NCBI GenBank assembly: GCA_017590115.1
Contig: JAGGNK010011003.1
Coordinates: 3,487,899-3,551,898, forward strand
Reading direction: 5' to 3'
DNA length: 64,000 nt
From: Montifringilla adamsi
Lineage: Eukaryota; Chordata; Aves; Passeriformes; Passeridae
Part shown: piece by piece, positions 21,476 through 31,174 of the stretch
How positions within the stretch are numbered: the stretch's first letter is position 1
Layout of the letters: every line of letters starts with the position of its first letter
Notes under the pieces: generated by a model
Database searches by the model: none
Told to the model about the DNA's origin: nothing
Seen by the model: the letters and a program-made list of their open reading frames with translations, nothing else
Made by a program: the position numbers and the translations under genes

Positions 21476-22475
21476 GATCCCTGTGGCACAGTCCCAATCC
21501 CTTTGGGACAGCCCCAATCCCTGTGGCACAGCCCCGATCCCTTTGGCACAGCCCCAATCCCCTTGGGACAGCACAGCAAGCCCCTGTACGTGGCAGTTTT
21601 AACCCTTGCTGTGGGTCCCAGGCTGCAGCAGGCAGCTGCCCTCGCTCCTGCAGTCCCCATGTACAAGGCCCACGTTTGTGTTATTACATATGACCCTGGC
21701 TGGGCTTCCAGAACCAGACCCAGACTGGGATCCTGATGGTGGCACCCAGCTGGGCTTCCAACACCAGACCTTGGCTGGCATCCCCACACTGGCCCCCAGC
21801 TGGGATCTCAATGGTCCTGATCCCTGTGGCACAGCCCTGATCCCTGTGGCACAGTCCCAATCCCTTTGGGACAGCCCCAATCCCTGTGGCACAGCCCCGA
21901 TCCCTTTGGCACAGCCCCAATCCCCTTGGGACAGCACAGCAAGCCCCTGTACGTGGCAGTTTTAACCCTTGCTGTGGGTCCCAGGCTGCAGCAGGCAGCT
22001 GCCCTCGCTCCTGCAGTCCCCATGTACAAGGCCCACGTTTGTGTTATTACATATGACCCGAAGAGCTTACTGGGTTCATGTAGATGAAAATATTGATTTT
22101 TTGCTTTCAGGAAAAAAGCCCAATTAAGAAAATCTAATGGAAAGGCGACCCTTTATCCCCTCTTTTGATCCCTTTGGCACAGCCCCAGTCCCTTTGGGAC
22201 AGCCCCAATCCCTTTGGGACAGCCCCAATCCCCTTGGGACAGCACAGCAAGCCCCTGTACGTGGCAGTTTTAACCCTTGCTGTGGGTCCCAGGCTGCAGC
22301 AGGCAGCTGCCCTCGCTCCTGCAGTCCCCATGTACAAGGCCCACGTTTGTGTTATTACATATGACCCGAAGAGCTTACTGGGTTCATGTAGATGAAAATA
22401 TTGATTTTTTGCTTTCAGGAAAAAAGCCCAATTAAGAAAATCTAATGGAAAGGCGACCCTTTATCCCCTCTTTGT
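21351..22475. repeat. Nested near-identical tandem duplications
   Basis: The block beginning at 21351 recurs at 21694, an offset of 343 bp that grows to 363 bp after one extra 20-bp unit. The stretch around GCACAGCAAGCCCCTGTACG starts at 21571, 21934 and 22242. A second event of 308 bp duplicates 22055-22167 at 22363-22475, including AT-rich sequence that occurs nowhere else in the window. Copies are almost base-identical by eye, implying recent origin, ongoing homogenisation or an assembly artefact. Confidence 0.93.
21476..21570. repeat. 20-bp tandem array
   Basis: About five copies of a 20-bp unit, consensus CCCCAATCCCTTTGGGACAG with TGTGGCACAG variants. The same unit recurs in each of the larger duplications to the right, at about 21825-21933 and 22168-22241. 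The copy number differs by one unit between the first two, explaining a 343 versus 363 bp offset. Confidence 0.9.
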
Positions 22476-22661
22476 CTTATCTACCAGGAGCCAATATTCC
22501 ACTGTTTCAATGAAGGAGAAAATCTGATCATTTTTCCTCTATTTCCCTCTTGCTGCTTGTGGCAAGAAAGACTTGCTGAGCATGACGGAATTCACCCCAA
22601 GGACACCTGACCTGCTGACTGCTGCACTGGGCTCCCAGGGGAGCTGCTGCTGGGAAACACA
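22476..22661. other. Unique non-coding DNA
   Basis: The AT-rich sequence of the last duplicated unit continues to about 22550 as single-copy sequence, suggesting that the 308-bp event captured part of a pre-existing AT-rich element. No gene is seen. Confidence 0.45.
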
Positions 22662-22812
22662 GGTGGGATGGGAAAAAACAGCCCCAGTAGCAGAGGGCAG
22701 CCCCAGTTACCCCACAACCATTCGGTCCCGTTTGCACAAACCAAAGTGTAACAGGAAAGAGTCACCAGCCTCGTCTGCTGATCCCTGACTCGCTTTCTCA
22801 TCGATTTCTCTC
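22662..22812 (-). repeat. Unidentified interspersed repeat, copy 1
   Basis: The reverse complement matches 24084-24222 over most of its length. Shared blocks include GACTCTTTCCTGTTACACTT, TGGTTTGTGCAAACGGG and a GGGGCTG-TTTTTTCCCA segment. I do not recognise the family. It could be a decayed LTR, a SINE or a retroposed small RNA. No TSD or poly(A) tail was found. Confidence 0.7.
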
Positions 22813-24083
22813 TGGACTACACGACAGAGATGCCACTTCCCAGTAAAGAAGGGCTCTCCTGAGAGCTCATCCACCCTCCTGACATGCCACAAACAGAACT
22901 TCTCGCCCTGGCCGTGCTGGGGGAAGCTGTCACGGGAGCAGGGCAGAGCAGAAAACATCATTGCCTTAATACGCATCTTTAAGCAACTCTGCTCGCTGGG
23001 GAACTGCGTGGGGCTGACAGCAGAAAGGATGATCAGCTCCACTGGCTCTCCCACTCCTGTGGCCAGGAACCTCATCCCAAATCCAAACATCTTGCAGGGC
23101 TCCTGCTCATCAGCTTCCAAATCTCTCTGTATTAAACCAGCACTGGAGGAGCCATCCCTGATTCGCTTGGTGTGAAGCTCTGCCCACCACAGCTTCTCCA
23201 TGGAGCAGTTTGGGGGTGTTTGCTGGATCCAAGGCTCTTCTCCCTGCTTCTGCTGCCTTGGGAAAGACCCGATGGAGCAATGCCAGAAGGAGGGCAGGCT
23301 ACAGGGCCACCTTCCTGCCCCTTGATTAGGAGGAAGGGGGCTCGAAGCTGCAGTTCCAGCACCCATTCGCAGCCCTCGGACTGCAGCGCTTAAACCTTCC
23401 AGGGCCAATCTCTTCACTGGTTAATTATGTTGGAGGATTACACTTATTAAAACTTCCCACTTTGGCAGCTCATCTGAGATGAAATCCTCCGGCTTTGCAA
23501 AAATAATTCGCATCGGATCTGCTGCCTCATATTCCGAGCTCGCTTGTTAACAGCGAGCTGGGCGGGTGCCAGCAGCCGTCATCCCGGCCTCTCTGGGAAA
23601 CGGATGATTTCCTGAGAATAAGCTGGTTTAATTTCTCCTGAATTGCTAAAGCACACACACTCTGGGATTTTCAGGCCACCTTCAGCGGAGGCAAGGGAAG
23701 GCTGGTTTTTAGATGGATCTGTCTCCGGTGGGAGCGCTGGCAGCAGGAGCTGTGTGAGTGGGGGCACTGCCCTGTCCTGCTGCCCTTTCCAGGGGCATCT
23801 CCCCAGCCCAGCAGGCAGGAACCCTCCCAGCAGGGTGGCCGCAGTGCGTGTGGCATTGCCCTCTCCTGGGAGGAAACAGAACTCCGTGCAGGAATTATCC
23901 ACAAGTAAAGAGGGACAGCAAGTGCCAGGAATAGCCCAGCTCCTGGCGGCACGGGCTCGCTCCCTTTCACCTCTTGGTCAGGTGCCCGTGGCTGGCACAT
24001 GGATTGACTTCTGCCTGTGGATTTTGCCAGACACGGAGTGGTGATAACGGAGATCCCAACAGCAGCAGGACCTGAGCGGCCCC
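22813..24083. other. Unique non-coding DNA, no gene seen
   Basis: Mixed composition. A minus-strand frame of 236 codons at 22707-23417 overlaps the interspersed repeat and has no domain. About 23410-23600 is AT-rich with some CpGs. Nothing else is recognised. Confidence 0.5.
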
Positions 24084-24222
24084 AGTGAGGGAAATCGATG
24101 TGAAAATGAGCCAGGGATCAGCGGTGATGACTCTTTCCTGTTACACTTTGGTTTGTGCAAACGGGGAAGAATGGCTGTGGGGTAGTTGGGGCAGCTTTTT
24201 CCCACCCCCACCTGGATGGAGC
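24084..24222 (+). repeat. Unidentified interspersed repeat, copy 2
   Basis: Homologous to 22662-22812 in opposite orientation, making an inverted pair with about 1.3 kb between them. It contains GGTGATGACTC followed by the conserved TTTCCTGTTACACTTTGG block. GTGATGA resembles a C/D snoRNA C box, but copy 1 reads GGTGAC at the same place and no D box is evident, so an snoRNA call is not supported. Confidence 0.7.
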
Positions 24223-24343
24223 TCACAAGCCACGCTCTGTGCTCACCCACAGGTCAGATTCCTGGAGGGATTTGGCTGGGATGCCAGTAGGGAGCCAGGA
24301 TCCAAGCTGCAGCTGCTGGACCACCTGCCCACCTTCCACATCT
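24223..24343. other. Unique non-coding DNA
   Basis: No features seen between the interspersed repeat and the pentanucleotide tract. Confidence 0.4.
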
Positions 24344-24438
24344 CTTTTCTTTCTTTTCTTTTCTTTTCTTTTCTTTTCTTTTCTTTTCTTTTCTTTTCTT
24401 TTCTTTTCTTTTCTTTTCTTTTCTTTTCTTTTCCTTTC
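24344..24438. repeat. (CTTTT)n pentanucleotide microsatellite
   Basis: About 19 almost perfect copies of CTTTT on the plus strand, with a few impurities at both ends. The tract is a pure polypyrimidine/polypurine run, prone to length polymorphism. It is stop-free in all frames read as SFLFF, which is meaningless as protein. Confidence 0.97.
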
Positions 24439-24685
24439 CAGATCTTTGGCAGTTCCAGCGCTGGCACTGGTTCGTAAGGATGGAAGGGCTGAGCAGCTGC
24501 ACGGCGCATCCCAGCAAAGCTCTGCCCGAGGCTTCCCGAGGGCAGAGCTCTGTGAGCCCTGTGCCAGGCACCTGGCTCTCCCACCTCACCCAGGGACGCT
24601 GCAGGAGCTGTGTCAGGAGAGGCACTGGCACCTGGAGCAGCAGCTGCTGATGCCTCCAGACAAGGCATCCCATGGACAGGGAGAC
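24439..24685. other. Unique non-coding DNA
   Basis: GC-rich single-copy DNA between the microsatellite and the LTR. No exon recognised. Confidence 0.45.
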
Positions 24686-25110
24686 TGTGGCATTCACATT
24701 TTCTGGAAAAATTCCTTTGCCCAGGATTTTTCTCCTGGGAAGCTGAGAAGCCTCAGAGAAAAAAGGAATATAAAGTCTTATCTCATTTGCTTGTCCTGTG
24801 TTGTGCTCACATGTGGAATGTGTTTGGAGATTGTTTACCAACAGGTGGTTGTTTCATTGCATTCTGGTGTGAATTGTTTTCACTCTTTGGCCAATCAGTG
24901 GCAAGCTCTGTTGGGGCTCTGGAAAGAATAATGAGTTTTTACTATTATCTTTTTAACCTTCTGTAAGTATCCTTTTGGTATTCGTTAGTATAGTTTAGTT
25001 TAGTATTCTTTAATATAACATAGTATCATAAAATAATAAATTAGCCTTCTGTGAACACAGATTCAGATTCTTCATTCCTTCCTTCCATGAGGGATCCCAC
25101 AAATAAAACA
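24686..25110 (+). mobile_element. Solo ERV LTR, passerine-type
   Basis: A 425-bp element starts TGTGGCATTCACATTTTCTG and ends AAATAAAACA, so it has the TG...CA termini of retroviral LTRs. An AATAAA poly(A) signal lies at 25035-25040. The flanks GGAGAC (24680-24685) and GGAGGC (25111-25116) are a plausible 6-bp target-site duplication with one mismatch. No internal viral sequence adjoins it, so it is a solo LTR. The same family occurs inverted at 27406-27778. Confidence 0.85.
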
Positions 25111-26040
25111 GGAGGCTTTGCTCTCAAAGGATGGCACGGAGCTGCCATGCAGGGGGGAGAGCTGGGGGCAAGGAGCTGCTCCTGCTGGGCATGGGGTGAG
25201 GGCAGACAGCAAAGGGCTCAGCCCGGGTTTGTGCTGAGCTCTCTCATTCCTGGTGAGTTTCCCAGCACGTTCAGAGCCGCTGCCTAAACACCCTCGCACG
25301 GCTCCTCCGCCAGGAAAAGTGATTTGCAATTAGCTCAAACGCAGGTTTATCTCCTCCCCGCACAAAGGGGGCTCGCGCAGGGCTTTGAAATAAATATTGG
25401 AGAGAATAACCAGAGGCGGATAGAGCCGTCTACTCCGTATTTTACCTCTTTCAGGAGAAGAGTGTGAAATATGTTTATAGTCCCAACTCCCAGCCATCCC
25501 GAGGAGCGGCTCCGTTTGGGCAAATGGAGCTGATGAGCAGCGGGGATAAATCAGGCTTTCCCACCACAGTCAATAAAGCTCCATCTCGGGCTGCTTAAAG
25601 CCTAACGGGGGATGGAGCCCGGCTTAAATCCAATCTGGATCCAGCAGCTGGGAAAGCTGAAGGAGGGATGTGAGCTGTATTGATTCTCAGGCTCTGCACT
25701 GGAAACGCTGGGAACTTCAAAAAGACAAATGTCTGTTGGGAGCAGATTTGGAAAGTGGAGGCCTGAAAACAATAAATATGGCTCATAAAAAAGGTTAAAT
25801 GTGTTACTCATATCTGCGTGAGGCAAACCAGGTTAGAGCCTGCTCAGAAGGGATGGCTGGCAGAGCAGAGCACGCCTGGAATATGGAAATTCCTGCTAAG
25901 AGACGGTGATGGATAGACCTGAAAGTGCAATGGAAGAAATTGGTGAAATATGGTGTTCCCAAAGTCCTCAGGAGCAGTTTAGCTCTCAGGTGTGAAAGTT
26001 CTGAGAATGCAGCCAGCATGGCTGGTGCCAAGGCCTGGGC
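25111..26040. other. Unique non-coding DNA, no gene seen
   Basis: About 25320-25600 mixes AT-rich sequence with retained CpGs and might be conserved. About 25620-25960 is unremarkable. No transposon is recognised. Confidence 0.5.
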
Positions 26041-26078
26041 TGGGATGAGATGGGAAAAAGCAGCCCCAGTATGGCAGG
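26041..26078 (-). repeat. Unidentified interspersed repeat, copy 3 (fragment)
   Basis: The stretch GGGAAAAAGCAGCCCCAGTA corresponds to GGGAAAAAACAGCCCCAGTA in copy 1 (22662 region). Only about 40 bp match. The homology stops where the GAGAT microsatellite begins. Confidence 0.5.
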
Positions 26079-26170
26079 AGGGTGAGATGAGATGAGATGA
26101 GATGAGACCAGACAAGACGAGATGAGACGAGACGAGACGAAATGAGATGAGTTGAGATGACACAAGATGA
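26079..26170. repeat. (GAGAT)n-type pentanucleotide microsatellite
   Basis: Tandem GATGA and GACGA pentamers run for about 90 bp with point variants (GACCA, GACAA, GTTGA). The minus-strand reading gives SSHLIS-like low complexity. The interruptions indicate an older array than the CTTTT tract. Confidence 0.92.
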
Positions 26171-27405
26171 TGAGGTGTGACATATGAGACATTCCTCGTG
26201 TGCTGGAGCAGAGGCAAGAGTGAAGAATGGTGGCCTGGTGGCCTTGGGGTCAAGGTGTGACTCGCTGTGGCAGTTCAGGCAGCACGTTCTGCCTGTCACA
26301 CGTCACTGCCATGAGATGAAGCTGTCTCCATGTCCTGAGGTCTCTCCTGTGCTCCATCATCCTCTCCTCCTCTGAAACGCTAATGGCATTAACATATTTA
26401 TCATTAACAAATCTTTTAAGTCCCAGAACTGGATCAAACTGCTGAGTCGTAACACCTCATTTGTAATTTTCATCCCCGAGGATGCCTTTAGGATTATAAA
26501 TAAACTCCCTGCTCCTAAAAGCACATGGAACTTTGGGAGCCTGATCCAGGCTCTCAGGAACACAGGGATGCCTTGGGGGAGCAGGGGGAGCTCGGAGTGC
26601 CTCAAGTGGAGCAGCAAAGCCCAGTGCTGTGGGGGGATGAGGCTTCAGGCTGTGATGGATGAGTGACACTTTGGGGCTGAATTAGGAAGCAGGAAGGAAT
26701 GAGAGCAGCTCAGCACAGTCACCCCTGATGTGCTGGTGGCAAGAGAGGTCTGGGATTTCCCCTTTTTGGGGTTTGCAGAGCAGCAACAGACCCCTCCCAG
26801 GGCTTGAGGGTGGTCAGGTGATGCTCTTGGGATCACTGGGGTGGCTGGAGTGGCCTCTGGGACAGGGTTGCTTCCATCACCCACCTCATGGGAGGAGGAT
26901 TCCCCCTACTCCCAGCAGCCTGTCCTGGTGGGAATGCTGCTGGAAAGCAGCACCAGCACTGCAGCATCACCTCCTCCTTCTCCTCTCAGGGTGCAGCTGG
27001 GTTACAGGGCTGGAGATGGGTTACAGCTCTCAGGAAGGGTTATCAGGATGATCATCAGTGCTCAGAATTATTGGGACAATGAGGAATAAACAGCGGATCT
27101 GTTTATAGAAATTACAGGGAAATCTCGCTCTAGCCACAAACCCCCTTAACTGCGAATCTGCACAGATGTTTCCTTTGATTTGAAAAGTGATTAATAAATA
27201 AATGAGAGTAGTGCTTGTTTTGGCTGAAATAGAGTGATAAATTATGTCTGCAGGGCTTTGCTACCCAAACAGGGTGAGGGATCTGACCTGGGACAAACGG
27301 CCAGAGCTGACAAGAGGGGAACAATCATCAGCAGGCTCAGGCCAGGAATGAACTCAGTGCCACAAGTGGCTGTGCAGGAGCCCTTGTGTCTCAGGGCACA
27401 TGTGG
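26171..27405. other. Unique non-coding DNA, no gene seen
   Basis: About 26370-26480 and 27060-27240 are AT-rich and may include conserved blocks. The remainder is GC-richer with no repeat or exon recognised. Confidence 0.5.
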
Positions 27406-27778
27406 TGTTTGTGAGGGAAGAAATGAATCTGACTCCATGTCCTCAGAAGGCTGATTTATTATATCATGATATTGTATTACATTAAAAAATGCTATACTAA
27501 AACTACACTGAAGAAAGAGAAAGGATACATCAGAAGGCTTAACAAGAATGAATAATAAAAACCCGTGGCTGACTCCTCAGAGTCTGACACACCTGGCTGT
27601 GATTGGTCATTAAGCAAGAACAATTCACATGGAACCAATCAAAAAATCACCTACCACCTTCCAAAGCAGCAAAACAGGAGAAACAAATCAGATAATATTG
27701 GTTTTCTTTTCCTCTGAGGCTTCTCAGCTTCCCAGGAGAGGAATCCTGGGCAAAGAGGATTTTTCAGAAAATATCACA
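27406..27778 (-). mobile_element. Solo ERV LTR, same family as 24686
   Basis: Read on the minus strand the element starts TGTGATATTTTCTGAAAAAT and includes the CCCAGGA...CTCCTGGGAAGCTGAGAAGC motif also found at 24730. It ends CACAAACA. The minus-strand poly(A) signal is the TTTATT at 27455-27460. GTGG flanks it on both sides (27402-27405 and 27779-27782), a possible 4-bp target-site duplication. It is a solo LTR with more indels than its partner. Confidence 0.8.
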
Positions 27779-28229
27779 GTGGCAGGCACAGGCAGGACCC
27801 GGCTCCTGGCACCTCGTGGCTTCACTCTGCCTCTGATTTCCACACCACAGGACCCTCCCCTGCACCCCTCTCCCCTGATCCCTCCTCTTCAAGCCCCTGG
27901 CAAAGCCAACGTGTTTACTGCGCCGCTCGTGTTGACTTTTTTTTTAATTCATGCATAATTCAGGCTGTATCTGTAATTCCTGGGTAAACACAGACATAAC
28001 TTTTCTGTTGACTATTCCTTGACCCACTTACTGTACAAACATGCCTTGGAATGGAGCAGCACTGGAAAGGAGAGACCTTCAGAGGAGTCAAGGGCTCCCA
28101 GGGGGCCGGGAGAGCGCGGCCATGCAGTGCCAGGGCTGTGCCAGTGCTGAGCTGTGTTGGTGCCCTGAATCTGCCCACTCTGTCCCTGTCAAAGCCAAGG
28201 CATTCCCTGTGCTGGGGGAATGACCAGCC
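27779..28229. other. Unique non-coding DNA
   Basis: GC-rich at 28040-28200 and AT-rich near 27930-28020. No exon, RNA gene or repeat is recognised. Confidence 0.45.
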
Positions 28230-28640
28230 AGCTTGGCAACCTGCAAAATTGCTGTCAAATCCCTCCAGGTTTCCACTGAAATCGGAGGTTTTGTATTAAT
28301 TTGTATTGTGATGAAAGCGTGTACCAGCACCGTATCACAAACACAAACAGGGCAATCTTATAAAAATTTCATCTTTATCTATTTTGGGGAGAAATAGCCG
28401 TGTCTGCCTAATTGAAGCATCTGTCATTCTGACATTAAATAGTGCATCCATGGTTCTTTTATTATATTCCCTTGCATTTCCCATACACTGTTAAATTGAA
28501 ATAACACCGGTGGCTCGGAGATAAAGGGAGATAATAGGTATTTTATAATGAGCAAAGAGGAGGATTCATCTTCAGTCAAAGCCCAGAATTGCTTTAGATT
28601 TTTTTTTTAATGTTGTTATTTGTGTTTGATGTTGTTATTT
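28230..28640. promoter_or_regulatory. Candidate conserved non-coding element
   Basis: A 400-bp AT-rich block without recognised transposon sequence. It has several TTATT, TATTAATTTG and CTAATTGAAG cores and a retained CpG triplet (ACACCGGTGGCTCGG). A small duplication of ATGTTGTTATTT occurs at the right end (28609-28638). Inference from composition. Confidence 0.38.
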
Positions 28641-29081
28641 TGCCACCCTAAAGTGGGGATTCTGCCACTCAGCTTTCCCAGTGCAAGGAGGAGATTTGCC
28701 CACAGGGGAAGGGATGTGAGCACCAGCAGCTGAGGTGACACCGTTTTGACTGTGCACAAAATTAAGTTTAGTGAGTACCACTCCTATCAAGGAGGAGCTG
28801 GGGCAAATCAATTCAGCCTCAGATTTGCATGGAATAAGTAAAAGTGGATCCAAAGATCCACACACTGCCTGCTCTGCTGTCTGTACCAGCATTTGTCACC
28901 TCCCCTTTGGGACAGGAGTGCCCCAAGGACAGGGACACCCGGGCCAGACCTCCCCAGCTGCAGCTTCCCCCTGACACAAACCAGCCCCAGAAAATTGAAC
29001 CTTCCCCAGAAAATTAAACCGTGCAGCGCTTTCCCCGTGTGGCTCCTGTAATTAAATCTTATGCAAAACGAAGCAATTACC

Positions 29082-29082
<1 letters not shown>
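28641..29082. other. Unique non-coding DNA
   Basis: Mixed composition. A short direct duplication of CCCCAGAAAATT lies at about 28984 and 29004. The last 40 bp before the A tract are AT-rich. No exon is seen. Confidence 0.5.

Positions 29083-29123
<41 letters not shown>
29083..29123 (+). repeat. Pure 41-base poly(A) run
   Basis: An uninterrupted run of 41 A. No AATAAA lies within the 40 bp upstream and no retroposed gene body is recognisable. A retroposon tail, a microsatellite and a sequencing or assembly length error are all possible. Confidence 0.9.
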
Positions 29124-29127
<4 letters not shown>

Positions 29128-29399
29128 CCGTGTGAGCACAGATATTATCAGCGTGGAGGCTCCCCAGGTAGCTGGCACAGAGGCTGTGGCAGCTGCTTGC
29201 CCTGCCTGATGCCCACCCCAGGGATGCTCCTGCTGCCAGGGAGGGGTGGCCTGGCCTGGGCACCCTGCTGGCTTTGGGTGGCCCCCACTTCCAGAGCTCC
29301 CTGTGGATCCCTGTGGCTCCAGCTGGATCCAGCAGTGGGCACAGGGAGTTGTGGGGAAGGAAATGATGCTTGGGGAAGTGAAGGAATAGCCACAGCTCG
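29124..29399. other. Unique non-coding DNA
   Basis: GC-rich sequence containing a GGATCC-bearing direct near-repeat around 29300-29335. No exon is seen. Confidence 0.4.
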
Positions 29400-29600
29400 G
29401 AGTAAAAGCACAGATATCTAATTGAGATTTCCTTGAAACCCACTGGAAATAATTAAAATTGACTTCTAATACTTTACAAACTAATTAGGAGTATTGGACT
29501 GGATAACTACATTGAAGTATAAGTGGCATTTAATTGGGATAAACTGAATCATAATTGGAAATAAGTGCAGCCCAAAACAATAAACAGCTTGGTAGGAGAG
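29400..29600. promoter_or_regulatory. Candidate conserved non-coding element
   Basis: A strongly AT-rich unique block with TCTAATTGAG, AATAATTAAAATTG, ACTAATTAGG and TTTAATTGGG, that is, at least four homeodomain-type ATTA/TAAT sites within 150 bp. It abuts a CR1 insertion on the right. Activity is inferred only. Confidence 0.38.
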
Positions 29601-29678
29601 GTTATGGGCAGCTTGTTCCAGCACAGGGAGTGTGGTGCTGGCTCAGAGGCTGTCCAAGGCACTGGGACATCTCTCATC

Positions 29679-30050
29679 AAATCACAGAACATGCTGAGAT
29701 AGAAGGGACCCAAAAAGGTCACAAAAGTTTGACCCCAAGCCCTGCACAGACACCCCAACAATCCCTGAGAGCATTGTCCAAACCCTCCTGGAGCTCTGGC
29801 AGCCTCTGTGCCCATTCCTGGGGAGCCTGGGCAGTGCCCAGCACCCTCTGGGGCATGAACCTTTCCCAAAATCCAACCTAAACCCCCTGGCCCAGCTCCA
29901 GCCATTCCCTGGGTCCTGTCACAGAGGCTGGAGCAGCAGAGCCTGATGGGGTCTGACCTCAGTCTCCTCCAGCTGAACACACTCAGTGCCCTCAGTTCCT
30001 CATGTGTCCCCTCCAGGCGCTTCCCCATCTTCGTAGCCTCCTTTGGGTAT
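29679..30050 (-). mobile_element. CR1 LINE fragment
   Basis: On the plus strand it starts AATCACAGAACATGCTGAG and continues with matches to the reverse complement of a CR1 3' region, such as CCAACAATCCCTGAGAGCAT, CTGGGGAGCCTGGGCAGTGC and ATCCAACCTAAACCCCCTGG. It covers the 3' UTR and the distal end of the reverse-transcriptase ORF. The ORF is broken, so the copy is dead. It resembles a different CR1 subfamily from those at 47931 and 58264. Confidence 0.88.
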
Positions 30051-31174
30051 TCCTAAATGTGACCTGTGCTGGCACAGCCCTGGCACACCCCGAGCAGACA
30101 CAGAGCCAGGGAGCTCCTGCAGGGCTGCCGGAGGCACTGGGTGCAGTCAGACCCATTACAGCCACCCCAGAGCTGCTGCTCCCTCTCCAGAATCCCCAAA
30201 CTCCATTTCCAGGGCCTGATGTGTGTGAGCAGCCCCCAGCCCGTGCCTGCTGGTTTATTTATCTGAGCTTTAATAACACCACCCTTTCAGTGGTATCAAA
30301 CAGCCTCGAGCTTCTCATTCCCCTCAATGAGCTGGGAACAAATGAAGTGGGTGCAGAGCTGCCGGCCCTTTGTTCTCCCTCATCTGCTCCACTCATTACT
30401 TTGAGGAGCCCTATTTTCTTCTTCTTTACTGCTTTCTTCTCTCGAACAATGGGCTCTGAATGTATTCAAGTAACTCTTTTATCACTCACTTCTGCCGAGA
30501 TCTTTAAGTTCTCCACCTGAACAGTTGGTATTTCTATTTATGAAAACTTTCTTGCTGACTGCTGAAATTGGGATTTTACTCTTGAAACGACTGGTTAGCT
30601 CAATTATGGCCTGCTTCGTTCCCCCCATTTAGATTTAATAGCTACAATTTATAAATGCCAGCCTTCCCTCTTGTTTCCTCATCCCCCACACACCATCAGC
30701 AAAGCCAGGAGCCTTCTGATCTCCCTCCGATGAGGATCCAAGGTGGCCAGGCCATTTTTTTGTACACTTTTTGCCCTATTAAAAGAAAACACAAAACAAA
30801 TTCACAAAACTCTCAATGCATTCCCTCCCTTTTCATCATTCTCCCAGCAGCAGACCTCACAAAGTGCTTTATGGGATGCAGGAAAGCCCTCACCAGCCTG
30901 GGAGCCCCTTGGTTCCCTGGTAACTTAGAGGATGCTCCTTTTCACATGGTTGTTTGTTCTTCCAAGCCTGGTTCAAAATATTAAAAAGCTGAATGGCTTT
31001 TTCTTCTCTCATTCATTTCAACAGCTCCTCTGAAGATCATTCTGCTCCTCCCTTGTTCCTGGAAGTTTTCCCTCACTGGTAATTGCTGTTTGCACTTGTG
31101 GCTGGACAGTGCCTGACTCTAAAACCTCCTGCCCTGCTTTTAGAATATCAGCTTTTTACAGGCTGTGCTGATGG
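30051..31174. other. Unique non-coding DNA, AT-rich centre
   Basis: About 30510-30660 is AT-rich and unique (TTTAGATTTAATAGC) and could be conserved. About 30760-30840 is AT-rich and A-biased. No exon or transposon is recognised. Confidence 0.45.

Noticed and set aside
20676..21789. 258- and 351-codon minus-strand frames and 197-codon plus frames
   Set aside because: They follow the 25-bp and 20-bp tandem arrays, whose units happen to lack stops. No unique domain, no conserved start.
24084..24222. C/D box snoRNA
   Set aside because: Only a C-box-like GTGATGA is seen. There is no D box or terminal stem, and the homologous copy lacks the C box.
29004..29123. Processed pseudogene with poly(A) tail
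   Set aside because: No poly(A) signal and no recognisable coding or gene body lies upstream of the A run.
28808..29443. 211-codon minus-strand frame with a polyphenylalanine run
   Set aside because: The run is the 41-base A tract read in reverse. Nothing else in the frame looks like protein.
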